Assembly: GCA_020638335.1 (NCBI GenBank)
Contig: JACKIT010000001.1
Coordinates: 1 to 64,000, forward strand
Origin: Rhodospirillales bacterium
GTDB lineage: Bacteria; Pseudomonadota; Alphaproteobacteria; Micavibrionales; Micavibrionaceae
DNA: 64,000 nucleotides
Reading direction: 5' to 3'
Shown: in pieces, positions 1-7,931 of the stretch
Layout: each line of letters begins with the position of its first letter
How positions within the stretch are numbered: position 1 is the stretch's first letter
The notes under the pieces: model-generated
What the model was told of the DNA's origin: nothing
Databases searched by the model: none
Seen by the model: the letters and a program-made list of their open reading frames with translations, nothing else
Made by a program: the position numbers and the translations under genes

Positions 1-1
1 A

Positions 2-484
2 CAAGGTGCGCGAACGCAGATTAGCGGGGAATTGGCGCAGAGATATATGCACCTGCAACGCTCCTTTTATGATGCTATTCTGGTTGGTTCTGAAACATAT
101 TTGGTTGATAAGCCACAGTTGACAACGCGGCTGGAAGGTTTTGAGCATGAACCTTTGCGGGTCATTTTGGATCGGCGCGGGCGGGTTGAGGATGCTCCGG
201 GGTTTGAGATTTGTCGGCAAGCGTGTGTGGAAGAGGTCTTGGCATATTTGGCTGAAAAAGGGGTGACGCGGCTTCTGGTGGAAGGCGGGATGCAGGTGCA
301 TCGGAGTTTTTTGGAAGCGGGGATGGTGGATGAATTTCAGCTTTGTAAATCGCCGGTGGTTTTGGGCGATAAGGGCGTGGATGGTGTGTCTGTTGATGAA
401 ATTTGTGTGCTTTCGGGGCTAAAATTGCAAAAAACCCGGGTTTTGGGTGAAGATGTGCTGGAAATTTATGGCTGTGAGGGCTAG
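2..484 (+). CDS. ribD: RibD C-terminal reductase domain, 5' end outside window
   Basis: This is the last part of the bifunctional riboflavin enzyme RibD. The visible piece is the NADPH-dependent pyrimidine reductase domain, which reduces the ribosyl side chain of the deaminated intermediate. The frame is open from the left edge and reads TQISGE, then DAILVGSETYLVDKPQLTTR, the usual substrate and cofactor region, followed by LLVEGGMQVHRSF, the conserved Gly-rich C-terminal strand. The N-terminal deaminase domain is not in the window. A TTG at 32 is only an internal codon. The stop lies 9 nt before ribE, so it is the first visible gene of the ribD-ribE-ribBA-ribH-nusB operon. The family assignment is firm; the presence of the deaminase half is inferred. 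Confidence 0.9.
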   Translation, partial: QGARTQISGELAQRYMHLQRSFYDAILVGSETYLVDKPQLTTRLEGFEHEPLRVILDRRGRVEDAPGFEICRQACVEEVLAYLAEKGVTRLLVEGGMQVHRSFLEAGMVDEFQLCKSPVVLGDKGVDGVSVDEICVLSGLKLQKTRVLGEDVLEIYGCEG

Positions 485-493
485 GTTAGCGCC

Positions 494-1084
494 ATGTTTA
501 CAGGGCTTATTCAAGACGTCGGCACAGTACGCTCCATTGATAAAAATGGGGATTGGCGCATTGTGATTGAAACTGGGCTGGATTTGGAGGCGGCGCTCGT
601 TGGTGCTTCTATTGCGTGTAACGGGTGCTGTTTGACTGTTGTTGAGAAAGGTGAGAGTTGGTTTGCTGTTGAAGTGTCGGCGGAGAGCCTTTCGAAAACG
701 GTTATTAAAAACTGGCAAGAAGGTGCGCGGGTTAATCTTGAACCTTCTTTGAAACTGGGTGATGAGCTTGGCGGGCATATTGTTTCAGGGCATGTCGATG
801 GGGTGGTGACGCTGGTTTCGGTCGAGTCTGAAGGAGATTCGCAACGTTTAAAAATTAGAGCACTGAAAGACCTTGCGCGGTTCATTGCGCCGAAAGGTTC
901 GGTGGCTTTGGATGGGGTTTCGCTTACTGTGAATGAGGTTGAAGGGAACGTGTTTGGCGTGAATATTATTCCGCATACATGGGATCACACGAATTTGAGC
1001 GATAAGCGGGTTGGCGATACATTGAACATTGAGATTGATATGCTGGCGCGCTATGTGGCCAGAATGCTTGAGGTAGCAGCATGA
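494..1084 (+). CDS. ribE: Riboflavin synthase alpha chain
   Basis: The enzyme dismutates two molecules of 6,7-dimethyl-8-ribityllumazine into riboflavin and the pyrimidine substrate of lumazine synthase. The 196-residue protein begins MFTGLIQDVG and shows the two-fold lumazine-binding barrel. Barrel 1 carries ACNGCCLTVVE near residue 40. Barrel 2 carries GHIVSGHVDGV near residue 95 and VALDGVSLTVN near residue 137. Length matches the family. The stop overlaps the start of the ribBA gene by 4 nt (ATGA), which implies translational coupling within the riboflavin operon. Confidence 0.95.
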   Translation: MFTGLIQDVGTVRSIDKNGDWRIVIETGLDLEAALVGASIACNGCCLTVVEKGESWFAVEVSAESLSKTVIKNWQEGARVNLEPSLKLGDELGGHIVSGHVDGVVTLVSVESEGDSQRLKIRALKDLARFIAPKGSVALDGVSLTVNEVEGNVFGVNIIPHTWDHTNLSDKRVGDTLNIEIDMLARYVARMLEVAA

Positions 1085-2196
1085 GTGAAGCGGCGATAAA
1101 AACGGACACAGCGCTTTCGAGCATTGATGAAATTCTGGAGGATGTGCGCGCGGGCAAGCCAGTTATTCTGGTGGATGATGAAAACCGTGAGAATGAGGGG
1201 GATCTGATCATTGCAGCGGAGATGGCGAGTGCGGAAAATATCAATTTTATGGCCAAGGACGGGCGCGGTTTGATTTGCCTGCCGATGGAGCGCGCTATGG
1301 TCGAGCGGCTGGGGCTTGAGCTGATGGGGCGTGGGGATAATACGCATCACCGCACCGCCTTTACCGTGTCCATTGAGGCAAAAGAAGGGGTGACAACCGG
1401 GATTTCAGCGGCGGACCGGGCTAAAACCATTCAAACAGCCATTGATCCTGAAACGGGTTCTTACGATATTGCAACGCCGGGGCATGTGTTTCCGTTGCTG
1501 GCGCGTGACGGTGGGGTTTTAGAGCGGGCCGGACATACGGAAGCGGCAGTGGATTTGGCGCGGATGGCGGGATTTTCTGCGGCGGGCGTTATTTGCGAGA
1601 TTATGAATGATGATGGCACGATGGCGCGTTTGCCCGATTTGATCGGTTTTGCGGGTAAGCATGGTCTTAAAATCGGGACGATTGAAGATTTGATTGCCTA
1701 TCGCAGCGCACGAGAAACGTTGGTGAAATGTATTCATGAAGATGAGTTGGAGAGCCGGTATGGCGGTTCATTTCGGTTCATGTTGTACGCGAATACGGTT
1801 TGCTATGCCGAGCATGTGGTGCTGGTGAAGGGCGATATTGCGCAGGCCAAAGGGCCGGTGTTGGTGCGGATGCATGCGGTGGATGTGATGCAGGATGTGC
1901 TTGGCGCGGGTGAGGATTCGACTTTGCAGCGGGCTATGGAGATGATTGGCGCGGAGGAATGTGGTGTGATCGTTATTCTCCGTGAGCCGCGGTCTGATGC
2001 GCTTTCGCGGCGGTTAAAAGGGCAGGGGCAGGATAGCGGGGAAGGCGGCGCGTTGCGGCGTTATGGCATCGGTGCGCAAATCTTGAAAGATTTGGGGGTG
2101 TCTGAGATGGTGCTTTTGACCGATCATCCGAAAAATGTTGTTGGTCTGGAAGGGTACGGATTATATATAACTGATTACAAATCGATTAACTCTTAG
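1081..2196 (+). CDS. ribB: DHBP synthase fused to a degenerate GTP cyclohydrolase II-like domain
   Basis: Residues 1 to about 210 are an intact 3,4-dihydroxy-2-butanone-4-phosphate synthase, which makes the four-carbon riboflavin precursor from ribulose 5-phosphate. The metal and phosphate site DDENRENEGD is at 32-41, and GDNTHHRTAF and RAGHTEAAVDL follow. Residues about 211-371 align by position with GTP cyclohydrolase II. However, the zinc motif with its three cysteines (normally SECLTGD...RCDC) reads MHAVDVMQDVLG with no cysteine, and the catalytic Tyr/Arg segment is also absent. The second domain is therefore probably not a cyclohydrolase. Such RibB proteins with a non-catalytic RibA-like tail are known in proteobacteria. 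A separate ribA should exist elsewhere in the genome. Confidence 0.9.
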   Translation: MSEAAIKTDTALSSIDEILEDVRAGKPVILVDDENRENEGDLIIAAEMASAENINFMAKDGRGLICLPMERAMVERLGLELMGRGDNTHHRTAFTVSIEAKEGVTTGISAADRAKTIQTAIDPETGSYDIATPGHVFPLLARDGGVLERAGHTEAAVDLARMAGFSAAGVICEIMNDDGTMARLPDLIGFAGKHGLKIGTIEDLIAYRSARETLVKCIHEDELESRYGGSFRFMLYANTVCYAEHVVLVKGDIAQAKGPVLVRMHAVDVMQDVLGAGEDSTLQRAMEMIGAEECGVIVILREPRSDALSRRLKGQGQDSGEGGALRRYGIGAQILKDLGVSEMVLLTDHPKNVVGLEGYGLYITDYKSINS

Positions 2197-2204
2197 TGAT
2201 CAAA

Positions 2205-2639
2205 ATGACAGATAACCCTCGCGTTCTTATTGTTGAAGCTCGATTTTATGAAGACATCGCCGATGCGCTGGCGCGCGGGGCTATTGCCGCGCTTGAAGCG
2301 GAGGCGGTAGCCTTTGACCGGATTTGTGTGCCGGGCGCTCTGGAAATTCCTGCGGCGATTCAATTTGCAGCGCGTAAATATGACGGGTTTGTGGCGTTGG
2401 GGTGCGTCATCCGCGGGGAAACCTCGCATTATGATATTGTGGCTGGAGAAAGCGCGCGAGGGCTGATGGATCTTTCTATCCGTGACGGGCTGTGTATTGG
2501 CAACGGGATTTTGACGTGCGAGACACGGATACAGGCTTTGGAACGTGCGCTTCCTGAGAAAAAGAATAAAGGCCGGGCGGCAGCGCTGGCGGCGCTAGCG
2601 ATGGCGGCGCATAAGGTACGTTTTGCGAAGGGTGAATAG
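2205..2639 (+). CDS. ribH: 6,7-dimethyl-8-ribityllumazine synthase
   Basis: Lumazine synthase condenses the pyrimidine from RibD with the butanone phosphate from RibB. The protein of 144 residues shows VPGALEIPAAIQ and CVIRGETSHYDIV, the substrate-binding signature, and NGILTCET. The ATG at 2205 is preferred. A GTG at 2196 overlaps the previous stop, but the ATG gives MTDNPRVLIVEARF, a normal start of the first beta strand. There is no strong ribosome-binding site for either, so coupling to ribBA is likely. It is followed without a gap by nusB. Confidence 0.93.
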   Translation: MTDNPRVLIVEARFYEDIADALARGAIAALEAEAVAFDRICVPGALEIPAAIQFAARKYDGFVALGCVIRGETSHYDIVAGESARGLMDLSIRDGLCIGNGILTCETRIQALERALPEKKNKGRAAALAALAMAAHKVRFAKGE

Positions 2640-3113
2640 ATGAGTGAAGAACAAAAACCTGCATCATCGGACGGGGCTTCACGTAAGGCCAAGGCGCTTT
2701 CTGCACGGTTGAGCGCTGTGCAAGCGCTTTATCAGGCTAGCCAGAATAAACAGCCTATGGATGTTGTTTTGGATGAGTATTTGCATCATCGCTCTGGGAT
2801 GGAGGTTGAAGGTGAGCGGTTAGTGCAACCGGATGGGGCGCTTTTGAAGGCGATTTTATATGGTGTGGAGGAGCGCCGCGCGGAATTGGAATCGGTTGTG
2901 GATGCTAATTTGAAAAAGGATGCTCAGGATCGCGTGGTGGAGCCGCTTTTGCGTTCAATTCTGATTTGCGGGGCCTATGAGCTTTTGCTTCAAAATGTTG
3001 ATAAGCCTATCATAATTAATGATTATCTGAATGTTGCGCATTCTTTTTACGAGCGTAATGAAGTGGCGTTGATTAATGGCGTTTTGGATAGTGTAGCGTC
3101 TGTGTTTCGATAG
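2640..3113 (+). CDS. nusB: Transcription antitermination factor NusB
   Basis: NusB binds boxA RNA with S10 (NusE) during rRNA antitermination. The 157-residue all-helical protein contains RLSAVQALYQ near the N-terminus and the conserved core VEPLLRSILICGAYELL, then INDYLNVAHSF and the C-terminal VALINGVLDSVA. The ATG begins on the base after the ribH stop. This is the last gene of the riboflavin operon, an arrangement common in proteobacteria. No clear terminator follows directly. Confidence 0.93.
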   Translation: MSEEQKPASSDGASRKAKALSARLSAVQALYQASQNKQPMDVVLDEYLHHRSGMEVEGERLVQPDGALLKAILYGVEERRAELESVVDANLKKDAQDRVVEPLLRSILICGAYELLLQNVDKPIIINDYLNVAHSFYERNEVALINGVLDSVASVFR

Positions 3114-3119
3114 GCACAT

Positions 3120-3145
3120 TATACTGTGTCGTTATACTGTGTCGT
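3120..3145. repeat. 13 bp perfect tandem duplication
   Basis: TATACTGTGTCGT occurs twice head to tail directly after nusB. It is probably a replication-slippage product. It carries no recognised site. Confidence 0.8.
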
Positions 3146-3177
3146 TGCGTTTTTATTCCATAAAATTTTATTTAATT

Positions 3178-3192
3178 CTAACGCGCTGTTAA
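3178..3192. promoter_or_regulatory. Possible CtrA-like half-site pair
   Basis: The sequence CTAA-N7-TTAA lies 53 nt upstream of a FliL-like gene. It differs in one base from the TTAA-N7-TTAA box bound by the alphaproteobacterial cell-cycle regulator CtrA. Such matches arise easily by chance in AT-rich spacers, so this is only a hint. Confidence 0.2.
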
Positions 3193-3244
3193 GCCTTTTC
3201 CTTTACCATAAATGTAGGGTTCTTATAAGCATTGGGGTATAAAA

Positions 3245-3718
3245 ATGCGAATGGTATTTATAGCGTTGGGAGCGCTGATCGTGCTGGGTGGTGGAGCCGC
3301 TGGCGCGTATTTTTATTTCTTTCAATCTGCAGAGGCTTCTGCCGTCGATACGATTGATGATCACAAAGATGATAAGAAAAAAGATGATCATAGCGGACAT
3401 TATGAGTTTGTGGAGCTTGATCCTTTAATTCTTCCGATTGTTGATAATAACGGCGTGAGCCAGACTGTGAGTTTGGTGGTTACGCTTGAAGTTGTGGATG
3501 CGGAAGCCAAGACTAAAGTTGAGATGATTACGCCACGGCTTAAGGATGCCTTTATTCAGGATATGTATGGCGTTCTCAATAAACATGCTGCTTTGAAAGG
3601 TGGTGTGATTCAGGTTGATGTCTTGAAGAAACGGCTTAATGCCGTTAGCGCGCGTGTGGTCGGAGAAGATGCTGTGCATGATGTTTTGCTACAAGTTGTG
3701 CAGCAGCGGCCCATATAA
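3245..3718 (+). CDS. FliL-like membrane protein
   Basis: The 157-residue protein starts with a membrane anchor (residues about 3-25, VFIALGALIVLGGGAAGAYF). A charged linker rich in Asp, Lys and His follows (DDHKDDKKKDDH). From about residue 55 there is a periplasmic domain with the FliL pattern: FVELDPLILPIV, a run of beta strands, LKDAFIQDMY, and a C-terminal segment ending in VHDVLLQVVQQRPI. FliL proteins sit beside the flagellar motor and support stator function. No flagellar gene is near, so this may be a FliL-domain paralogue with another role. It stands alone between nusB and a strong terminator. Confidence 0.65.
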   Translation: MRMVFIALGALIVLGGGAAGAYFYFFQSAEASAVDTIDDHKDDKKKDDHSGHYEFVELDPLILPIVDNNGVSQTVSLVVTLEVVDAEAKTKVEMITPRLKDAFIQDMYGVLNKHAALKGGVIQVDVLKKRLNAVSARVVGEDAVHDVLLQVVQQRPI

Positions 3719-3804
3719 GAATTTAGATCCTGTTCGCTTAAGCGCTGGATTTTATTGCGGTTTTAAACCTTGATGTGAACCCTCTATACATCAAAAAAAC
3801 CTCC

Positions 3805-3830
3805 CCCGCCTTTCATGGCGGGTTTTTTTT
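3805..3830. terminator. Rho-independent terminator
   Basis: Stem CCCGCC / GGCGGG with loop TTTCAT is followed by eight T, and an A-run lies on the other side. It ends the FliL-like transcription unit and separates it from hppA. Confidence 0.85.
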
Positions 3831-3983
3831 GTCCCCTGTTTTTTTGCGGGTTTTGGGGGTGTTTTGGAAAACCTGGTTGCCTTGATTATTAGGAAGCGTA
3901 CACTTTGGGGAATAAACTCTGAATGAATTCAGTGTGTTCCGAGTTTGCTGTGTGAATTTAAACTCCAGTTCAGGGAGGGGATT

Positions 3984-6131
3984 ATGTCTTCACTGTTATT
4001 GATTACTGTGGCGTGCGGGATTTTGGCGTTGATTTACAGTGCTTTGGCTTCGCGGCAGATTATGAGTCAAAGTGCGGGTAATGAGCGCATGCAGGAGATT
4101 GCAGGGGCGATTCAGGAGGGCGCGGCAGCGTATCTGGCGCGGCAATATCGTGCCATTGCGGTTGTTGGCGTTGCGGTGGCCGGCTTATTGTATTTATTAC
4201 TGGGCGCGCATGTGGCGTGCGGGTTTATTATCGGCGCGTTTTTGTCGGGGCTGGCCGGGTATAACGGGATGCTTGTTTCTGTGAAGGCGAATGTGCGTAC
4301 AACGCAAGCGGCTACGGAGAGTCTTGGTAAGGCGCTGAATGTTGCGTTTAAGGCCGGCGCGGTAACCGGGATGCTGGTTGTCGGGCTGGGGCTGCTTGGC
4401 GTGACGGGGTATTATTTGTATTTGCGCTATAGTTTGGGTTTGAGCGGGCTTGAAGGTGAGGCCGCGATGAGCGCGACGCGTCATGTTCTGGAAGGGCTGG
4501 TGGCTCTTGGCTTTGGTGCGTCTTTGATTTCTATTTTTGCGCGGCTGGGCGGAGGAATCTTTACCAAGGGCGCGGATGTCGGCGCGGATCTGGTGGGAAA
4601 AGTCGAGGCTGGCATTCCTGAGGATGATCCACGTAATCCGGCGGTGATTGCCGATAATGTTGGTGATAATGTCGGTGATTGTGCCGGGATGGCAGCGGAT
4701 TTGTTTGAGACCTATGCGGTGACCGTGGTGGCGACGATGTTGATTGCGTTCAGCACGTTTGCGCCCGGCGCTATCGAGCACATGATGATTTTGCCGTTAT
4801 TTATCGGGGCGATCTGTATTTTGGGGTCTGTGGCCGGAACGTTCTTTGTTCGTCTTAATGAGCAAAAAGAAGGCAATGACACAAGCATTATGCGCGCGCT
4901 TTACAAGGGCTTTGCGGCGAGTGCGATTTTCTCGGCGTTGTTGATTGCTGCTGCCCTGGCCAATATCGGCGTTGATATGGCTGTGCCTTTGGCTGATGGC
5001 GGCGTTGTTACACTTGTGGAGTTGTTCTTGTGTATTCTTACAGGATTGGTTGTTACAGGGCTGATTATATGGATTACGGAGTATTATACTTCGACGGAAT
5101 ACCGGCCTGTACGTACGATTGCCAAGGCTTCGATGACAGGGCATGGGACCAATGTGATCCGGGGCCTGGCGATTTCCATGGAGGCGACGGCCTGGCCGGT
5201 GTTGGTGATTTGCGGCGGGATTTATGTCGCGTATGATCTGGCAGGGTTGTATGGCATTGCGATTTCTGCAACCTCGATGCTGTCATTGGCGGGGATGGTT
5301 GTGGCGCTGGATGCGTATGGTCCGGTGACGGACAATGCGGGTGGAATCGCCGAGATGGCCGATTTGCCTGAAGGCGTACGCAATACGACGGATGCGCTGG
5401 ATGCGGTTGGGAATACGACGAAGGCGGTGACAAAGGGTTATGCGATCGGCAGCGCCGGTTTGGCGGCGCTGGTGCTGTTTGCAGGCTATACCGAAGAGAT
5501 TAAGCATTATTTGCCGGAATTGGCAGATATTCGTTTTGAGCTGACTGATCCTTATATTGTGATTGGTTTGTTCCTTGGCGGGCTGCTGCCGTATTTGTTC
5601 AGTGCGCTGTCGATGACGGCGGTGGGCCGGGCGGCCTCATCTGTGGTGATTGAGGTGCGTCGGCAGTTCAAGGAAATCCCCGGCATTATGGAGGGCAAAG
5701 CCAAGCCGGAATACGGTACGGCGGTTGACCTGCTGACCAAGGCGGCGATTGGCGAAATGGTCGTACCTTCGCTGCTGCCCGTGTTGGCTCCGGCGATTTT
5801 GTGGATTATAATCTATAAGGTTACGGGTGATATGGAAGCGGCGTTTCAATGTCTGGGGGCGATGCTTCTGGGGACGATTGTGACCGGGATTTTCGTGGCG
5901 ATTTCCATGACGGCTGGCGGCGGGGCTTGGGATAACGCCAAGAAATATATCGAAGACGGCAATTATGGTGGCAAAGGCTCTGATGCTCATAAAGCGGCCG
6001 TAACTGGCGATACTGTTGGCGATCCGTACAAGGATACGGCCGGGCCAGCGGTGAACCCTCTAATCAAGATTGCCAATATCGTGGCGATTTTGCTGGTGGC
6101 GATTGTGGCGAAGTTTGCCGTGGGGGCTTAA
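3984..6131 (+). CDS. hppA: Membrane-bound proton-translocating pyrophosphatase
   Basis: The enzyme hydrolyses pyrophosphate and pumps protons across the inner membrane. The 715-residue, many-helix protein carries the pyrophosphate-Mg site DDPRNPAVIADNVGDNVGDC at about residues 214-233, and a second acidic site, TVGDPYKDTAGPAVNPLIK, near the C-terminus. The segment GNTTKAVTKGYAIGSA near 476 has Lys and Thr at the positions that mark K+-independent H+-pumping members; K+-dependent ones carry Ala there. The ATG at 3984 follows a strong AGGGAGGGG site, so an upstream start at 3945 is not used. The gene is monocistronic after a terminator. Confidence 0.95.
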   Translation: MSSLLLITVACGILALIYSALASRQIMSQSAGNERMQEIAGAIQEGAAAYLARQYRAIAVVGVAVAGLLYLLLGAHVACGFIIGAFLSGLAGYNGMLVSVKANVRTTQAATESLGKALNVAFKAGAVTGMLVVGLGLLGVTGYYLYLRYSLGLSGLEGEAAMSATRHVLEGLVALGFGASLISIFARLGGGIFTKGADVGADLVGKVEAGIPEDDPRNPAVIADNVGDNVGDCAGMAADLFETYAVTVVATMLIAFSTFAPGAIEHMMILPLFIGAICILGSVAGTFFVRLNEQKEGNDTSIMRALYKGFAASAIFSALLIAAALANIGVDMAVPLADGGVVTLVELFLCILTGLVVTGLIIWITEYYTSTEYRPVRTIAKASMTGHGTNVIRGLAISMEATAWPVLVICGGIYVAYDLAGLYGIAISATSMLSLAGMVVALDAYGPVTDNAGGIAEMADLPEGVRNTTDALDAVGNTTKAVTKGYAIGSAGLAALVLFAGYTEEIKHYLPELADIRFELTDPYIVIGLFLGGLLPYLFSALSMTAVGRAASSVVIEVRRQFKEIPGIMEGKAKPEYGTAVDLLTKAAIGEMVVPSLLPVLAPAILWIIIYKVTGDMEAAFQCLGAMLLGTIVTGIFVAISMTAGGGAWDNAKKYIEDGNYGGKGSDAHKAAVTGDTVGDPYKDTAGPAVNPLIKIANIVAILLVAIVAKFAVGA

Positions 6132-6146
6132 AAAATAAAAATTTCT

Positions 6147-6175
6147 TTTACATAATTTAAATTCTTTGCTATATT
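6147..6175 (+). promoter_or_regulatory. Sigma70-type promoter, probably leaderless transcript
   Basis: TTTACA-N17-TATATT lies in the AT-rich gap after hppA. The -10 box ends 5 nt before the ATG at 6181, so transcription should begin at or within a base or two of the start codon. No Shine-Dalgarno sequence is present, which fits a leaderless mRNA. Confidence 0.55.
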
Positions 6176-6180
6176 GCGCC

Positions 6181-6828
6181 ATGGCAAGAGATATGAATGT
6201 GATGTCTCTTCTCCTTGAAGCTTTGGAGAGAGATGAGTGGGATACGAAACTTACCGATGGAAAAATCGGCGAGGTAGAGAGGCATTGCTTTGAGAGCAAT
6301 AGTCCTGATGAGACTTTTTGCTTGGGGAAGTTGTTCGAACAGGTTGTCAGACAGTCTAATCGTCCTGACGAAATACCGAACAGAACACTCAGAGTAGGAT
6401 TGATAGGAACTCCGAACTCTGGAAAAACGTCTTTTTTTGATGGAATTATTAATAAATCCGGTAAATTTTCCATAATTCAAGAAACAGAGCATGGAGGGAA
6501 ACGCGGACAGGTTGTAGGAGAGAGTCCTTCTCTTGGACATGTGTGCCTTGTGGATTTTTGGGACGATGCTAGAGTTAGTGACTATAAATCAGACGCAGAA
6601 AGGTCAAAAACTTTTTCCACAGGCAGATCGGAGTTTATAGAACATGTTCAGGCCGATCATCGTGTAAGAAAAGAACCTCTTCATGCCGTAGTGGTGTTCC
6701 ATGATGCAAGAAACGAAGATGATCCTTCCTTTCGTCACATTAAAATTTTGTTTGGGCCGGAATTAGAGAAAACGCAAGGGGTTCAAGAGTTCTTATCCGA
6801 TGCCCAGGAATTTGCGTGTAGATTTTAA
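6181..6828 (+). CDS. Orphan P-loop NTPase, family unknown
   Basis: I do not recognise a named family. The 215-residue protein has a Walker A motif GTPNSGKT at 76-83, a likely Walker B strand VCLVDFWD at 121-128, and a later strand AVVVFHDARNEDD. The N-terminal 70 residues are charged and helical. The sequence after the P-loop (SFFDGI) matches that of the protein at 41798-42421 (SLFWDVI), so the two look like distant paralogues. The P-loop, HhD and late hydrophobic-strand spacing recalls TsaE, while NSGKTSFF also resembles superfamily 3 helicase P-loops. The gene is more AT-rich than hppA. Its TAA stop shares the palindrome TTAA with the convergent bamE. Confidence 0.7.
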   Translation: MARDMNVMSLLLEALERDEWDTKLTDGKIGEVERHCFESNSPDETFCLGKLFEQVVRQSNRPDEIPNRTLRVGLIGTPNSGKTSFFDGIINKSGKFSIIQETEHGGKRGQVVGESPSLGHVCLVDFWDDARVSDYKSDAERSKTFSTGRSEFIEHVQADHRVRKEPLHAVVVFHDARNEDDPSFRHIKILFGPELEKTQGVQEFLSDAQEFACRF

Positions 6829-7259
6829 TTTTCCCCTGTCTGCGGGTTGAATTTCCCGAGATTGCCGAGGAATTGCTGCATGACCGTGGTTTCGTTGCCG
6901 TGGGTTGGCGTTTTTTCACGCACGTATGGAATATTCATGCGTTCGCGGTCGATGTCCTGAATGGCTTCGACGAATCCTTCTTCGTTAAAGGCTACCAGGA
7001 TAATGCGTTCTTCTATCACTTTGGGGTCGAGAATGCCGCGTTTTTCGGTTTTTTGGCCGATATAATACCAGACATTGGGGTTGAATGTTGATTTGCTGGT
7101 TGGTGAGCCGAGATTGTTCAAGACGTCTGAACGTGTGCTTTCAAGAGCGACAATTTGTTGCACCTGAAAATCTTCGACCATGTTGCCGCGCTGGGCGATC
7201 ATGGGGGTGCAGGCATTGACTAATGCCAGAGCTGAGCAGAGAAGAAGGGCTTTTTTCAC
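6825..7259 (-). CDS. bamE: Outer-membrane assembly lipoprotein BamE (SmpA/OmlA family)
   Basis: BamE is a small lipoprotein of the BAM complex, which inserts beta-barrel proteins in the outer membrane. The 144-residue protein begins with a signal peptide, MKKALLLCSALALVNAC, with Cys17 as the likely lipidated residue. The lipobox VNAC is slightly unusual at the Asn. The BamE fold follows: TRSDVLNNLGSPT, a helix-turn typical of the family, then NVWYYIGQKTEKRG and the strand IILVAFNEEGFV. In many alphaproteobacteria bamE is divergent to the ubiquinol-cytochrome c chaperone gene and yceD, and the same holds here. The C-terminal tail is low in complexity. Confidence 0.85.
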   Translation of the reverse strand: MKKALLLCSALALVNACTPMIAQRGNMVEDFQVQQIVALESTRSDVLNNLGSPTSKSTFNPNVWYYIGQKTEKRGILDPKVIEERIILVAFNEEGFVEAIQDIDRERMNIPYVREKTPTHGNETTVMQQFLGNLGKFNPQTGEN

Positions 7260-7274
7260 GCTGAAATTCCTTTA

Positions 7275-7373
7275 TTTTTAACACGAAGCACACTAAGTAA
7301 ACACGAAGTGCGCAAAGAATAAATTAAAATTTTTCGTGGGCTTCGTGAAGTTATTTTATCTTCGTGTTAAAAA
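7275..7373. repeat. Compound inverted repeat A (CACGAAG type)
   Basis: The outer arms are a perfect 14 bp inverted pair: TTTTTAACACGAAG at 7275-7288 and its complement at 7360-7373. Each arm also holds inner copies of ACACGAAG-like words, so the whole unit of about 99 bp can fold into a long imperfect hairpin. It fills the divergent gap between bamE and the chaperone gene. Its right end merges into that gene's AAGGAG ribosome-binding site. Its architecture resembles the elements at 20081 and 60127. Confidence 0.75.
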
Positions 7374-7386
7374 AGGAGTGCTCGTT

Positions 7387-7926
7387 ATGTTCGCTGTTAT
7401 GCTCGAACTTCTGGGAAGAAGAAATCCGTATAAACAAATGACCCGCGATGTGTATGCGAATGTTCTGGTTTGTGTGCGTCAGCCGAAATTTTATGAAGAA
7501 TATGGTGTGCCTGACACGTTTGACGGGCGGTTTGATCTGATGGTGCTTTTGATTTTTCTGATTTTTCAGCGGATGCTTGAGGAGGGGCGCGATGAGGCGC
7601 TGCATTTCAATCAGGCGCTGTTTGATGTGTGTTTTGAGGATATGGACCAGACGCTGCGGGAAATGGGTATTGGCGATATGGGGGTGCCGAAACATATGCG
7701 CAAGATGATGAAGGCGTTTAACGGACGGATACATGCTTATGAACAGGCTTTGGCGGAAGGGACTTTGGCAGCGGCGCTGCATAAGAATTTGTATGGCAGT
7801 GCGGCAGAGGTGGATGAGAAAAAGATTGCCAAAATGGCAGCAAAAGCGTTAGAAATGCTGGCATTTTTAAAGATTCAGGATATGAACGCAATTTTGTCGG
7901 GCAAAATTGCATTTGAGAAGGAATAG
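7387..7926 (+). CDS. Ubiquinol-cytochrome c chaperone family protein (CBP3/UQCC1-like)
   Basis: The protein resembles the CBP3 family, which in mitochondria and alphaproteobacteria assists assembly of cytochrome b in the bc1 complex. The 179-residue sequence has VYANVLVCVRQPKFYEEYGVPDTFDGRFD near the N-terminus, then LIFLIFQRM and FEDMDQTLREMGIGDMGVPKHMR, the family hallmark. The ATG at 7387 follows AAGGAG with 8 nt spacing, so an earlier in-frame start at 7336 inside the repeat is not used. It is followed 5 nt later by the YceD gene, a common pairing in this class. Confidence 0.85.
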   Translation: MFAVMLELLGRRNPYKQMTRDVYANVLVCVRQPKFYEEYGVPDTFDGRFDLMVLLIFLIFQRMLEEGRDEALHFNQALFDVCFEDMDQTLREMGIGDMGVPKHMRKMMKAFNGRIHAYEQALAEGTLAAALHKNLYGSAAEVDEKKIAKMAAKALEMLAFLKIQDMNAILSGKIAFEKE

Positions 7927-7931
7927 CTGAG

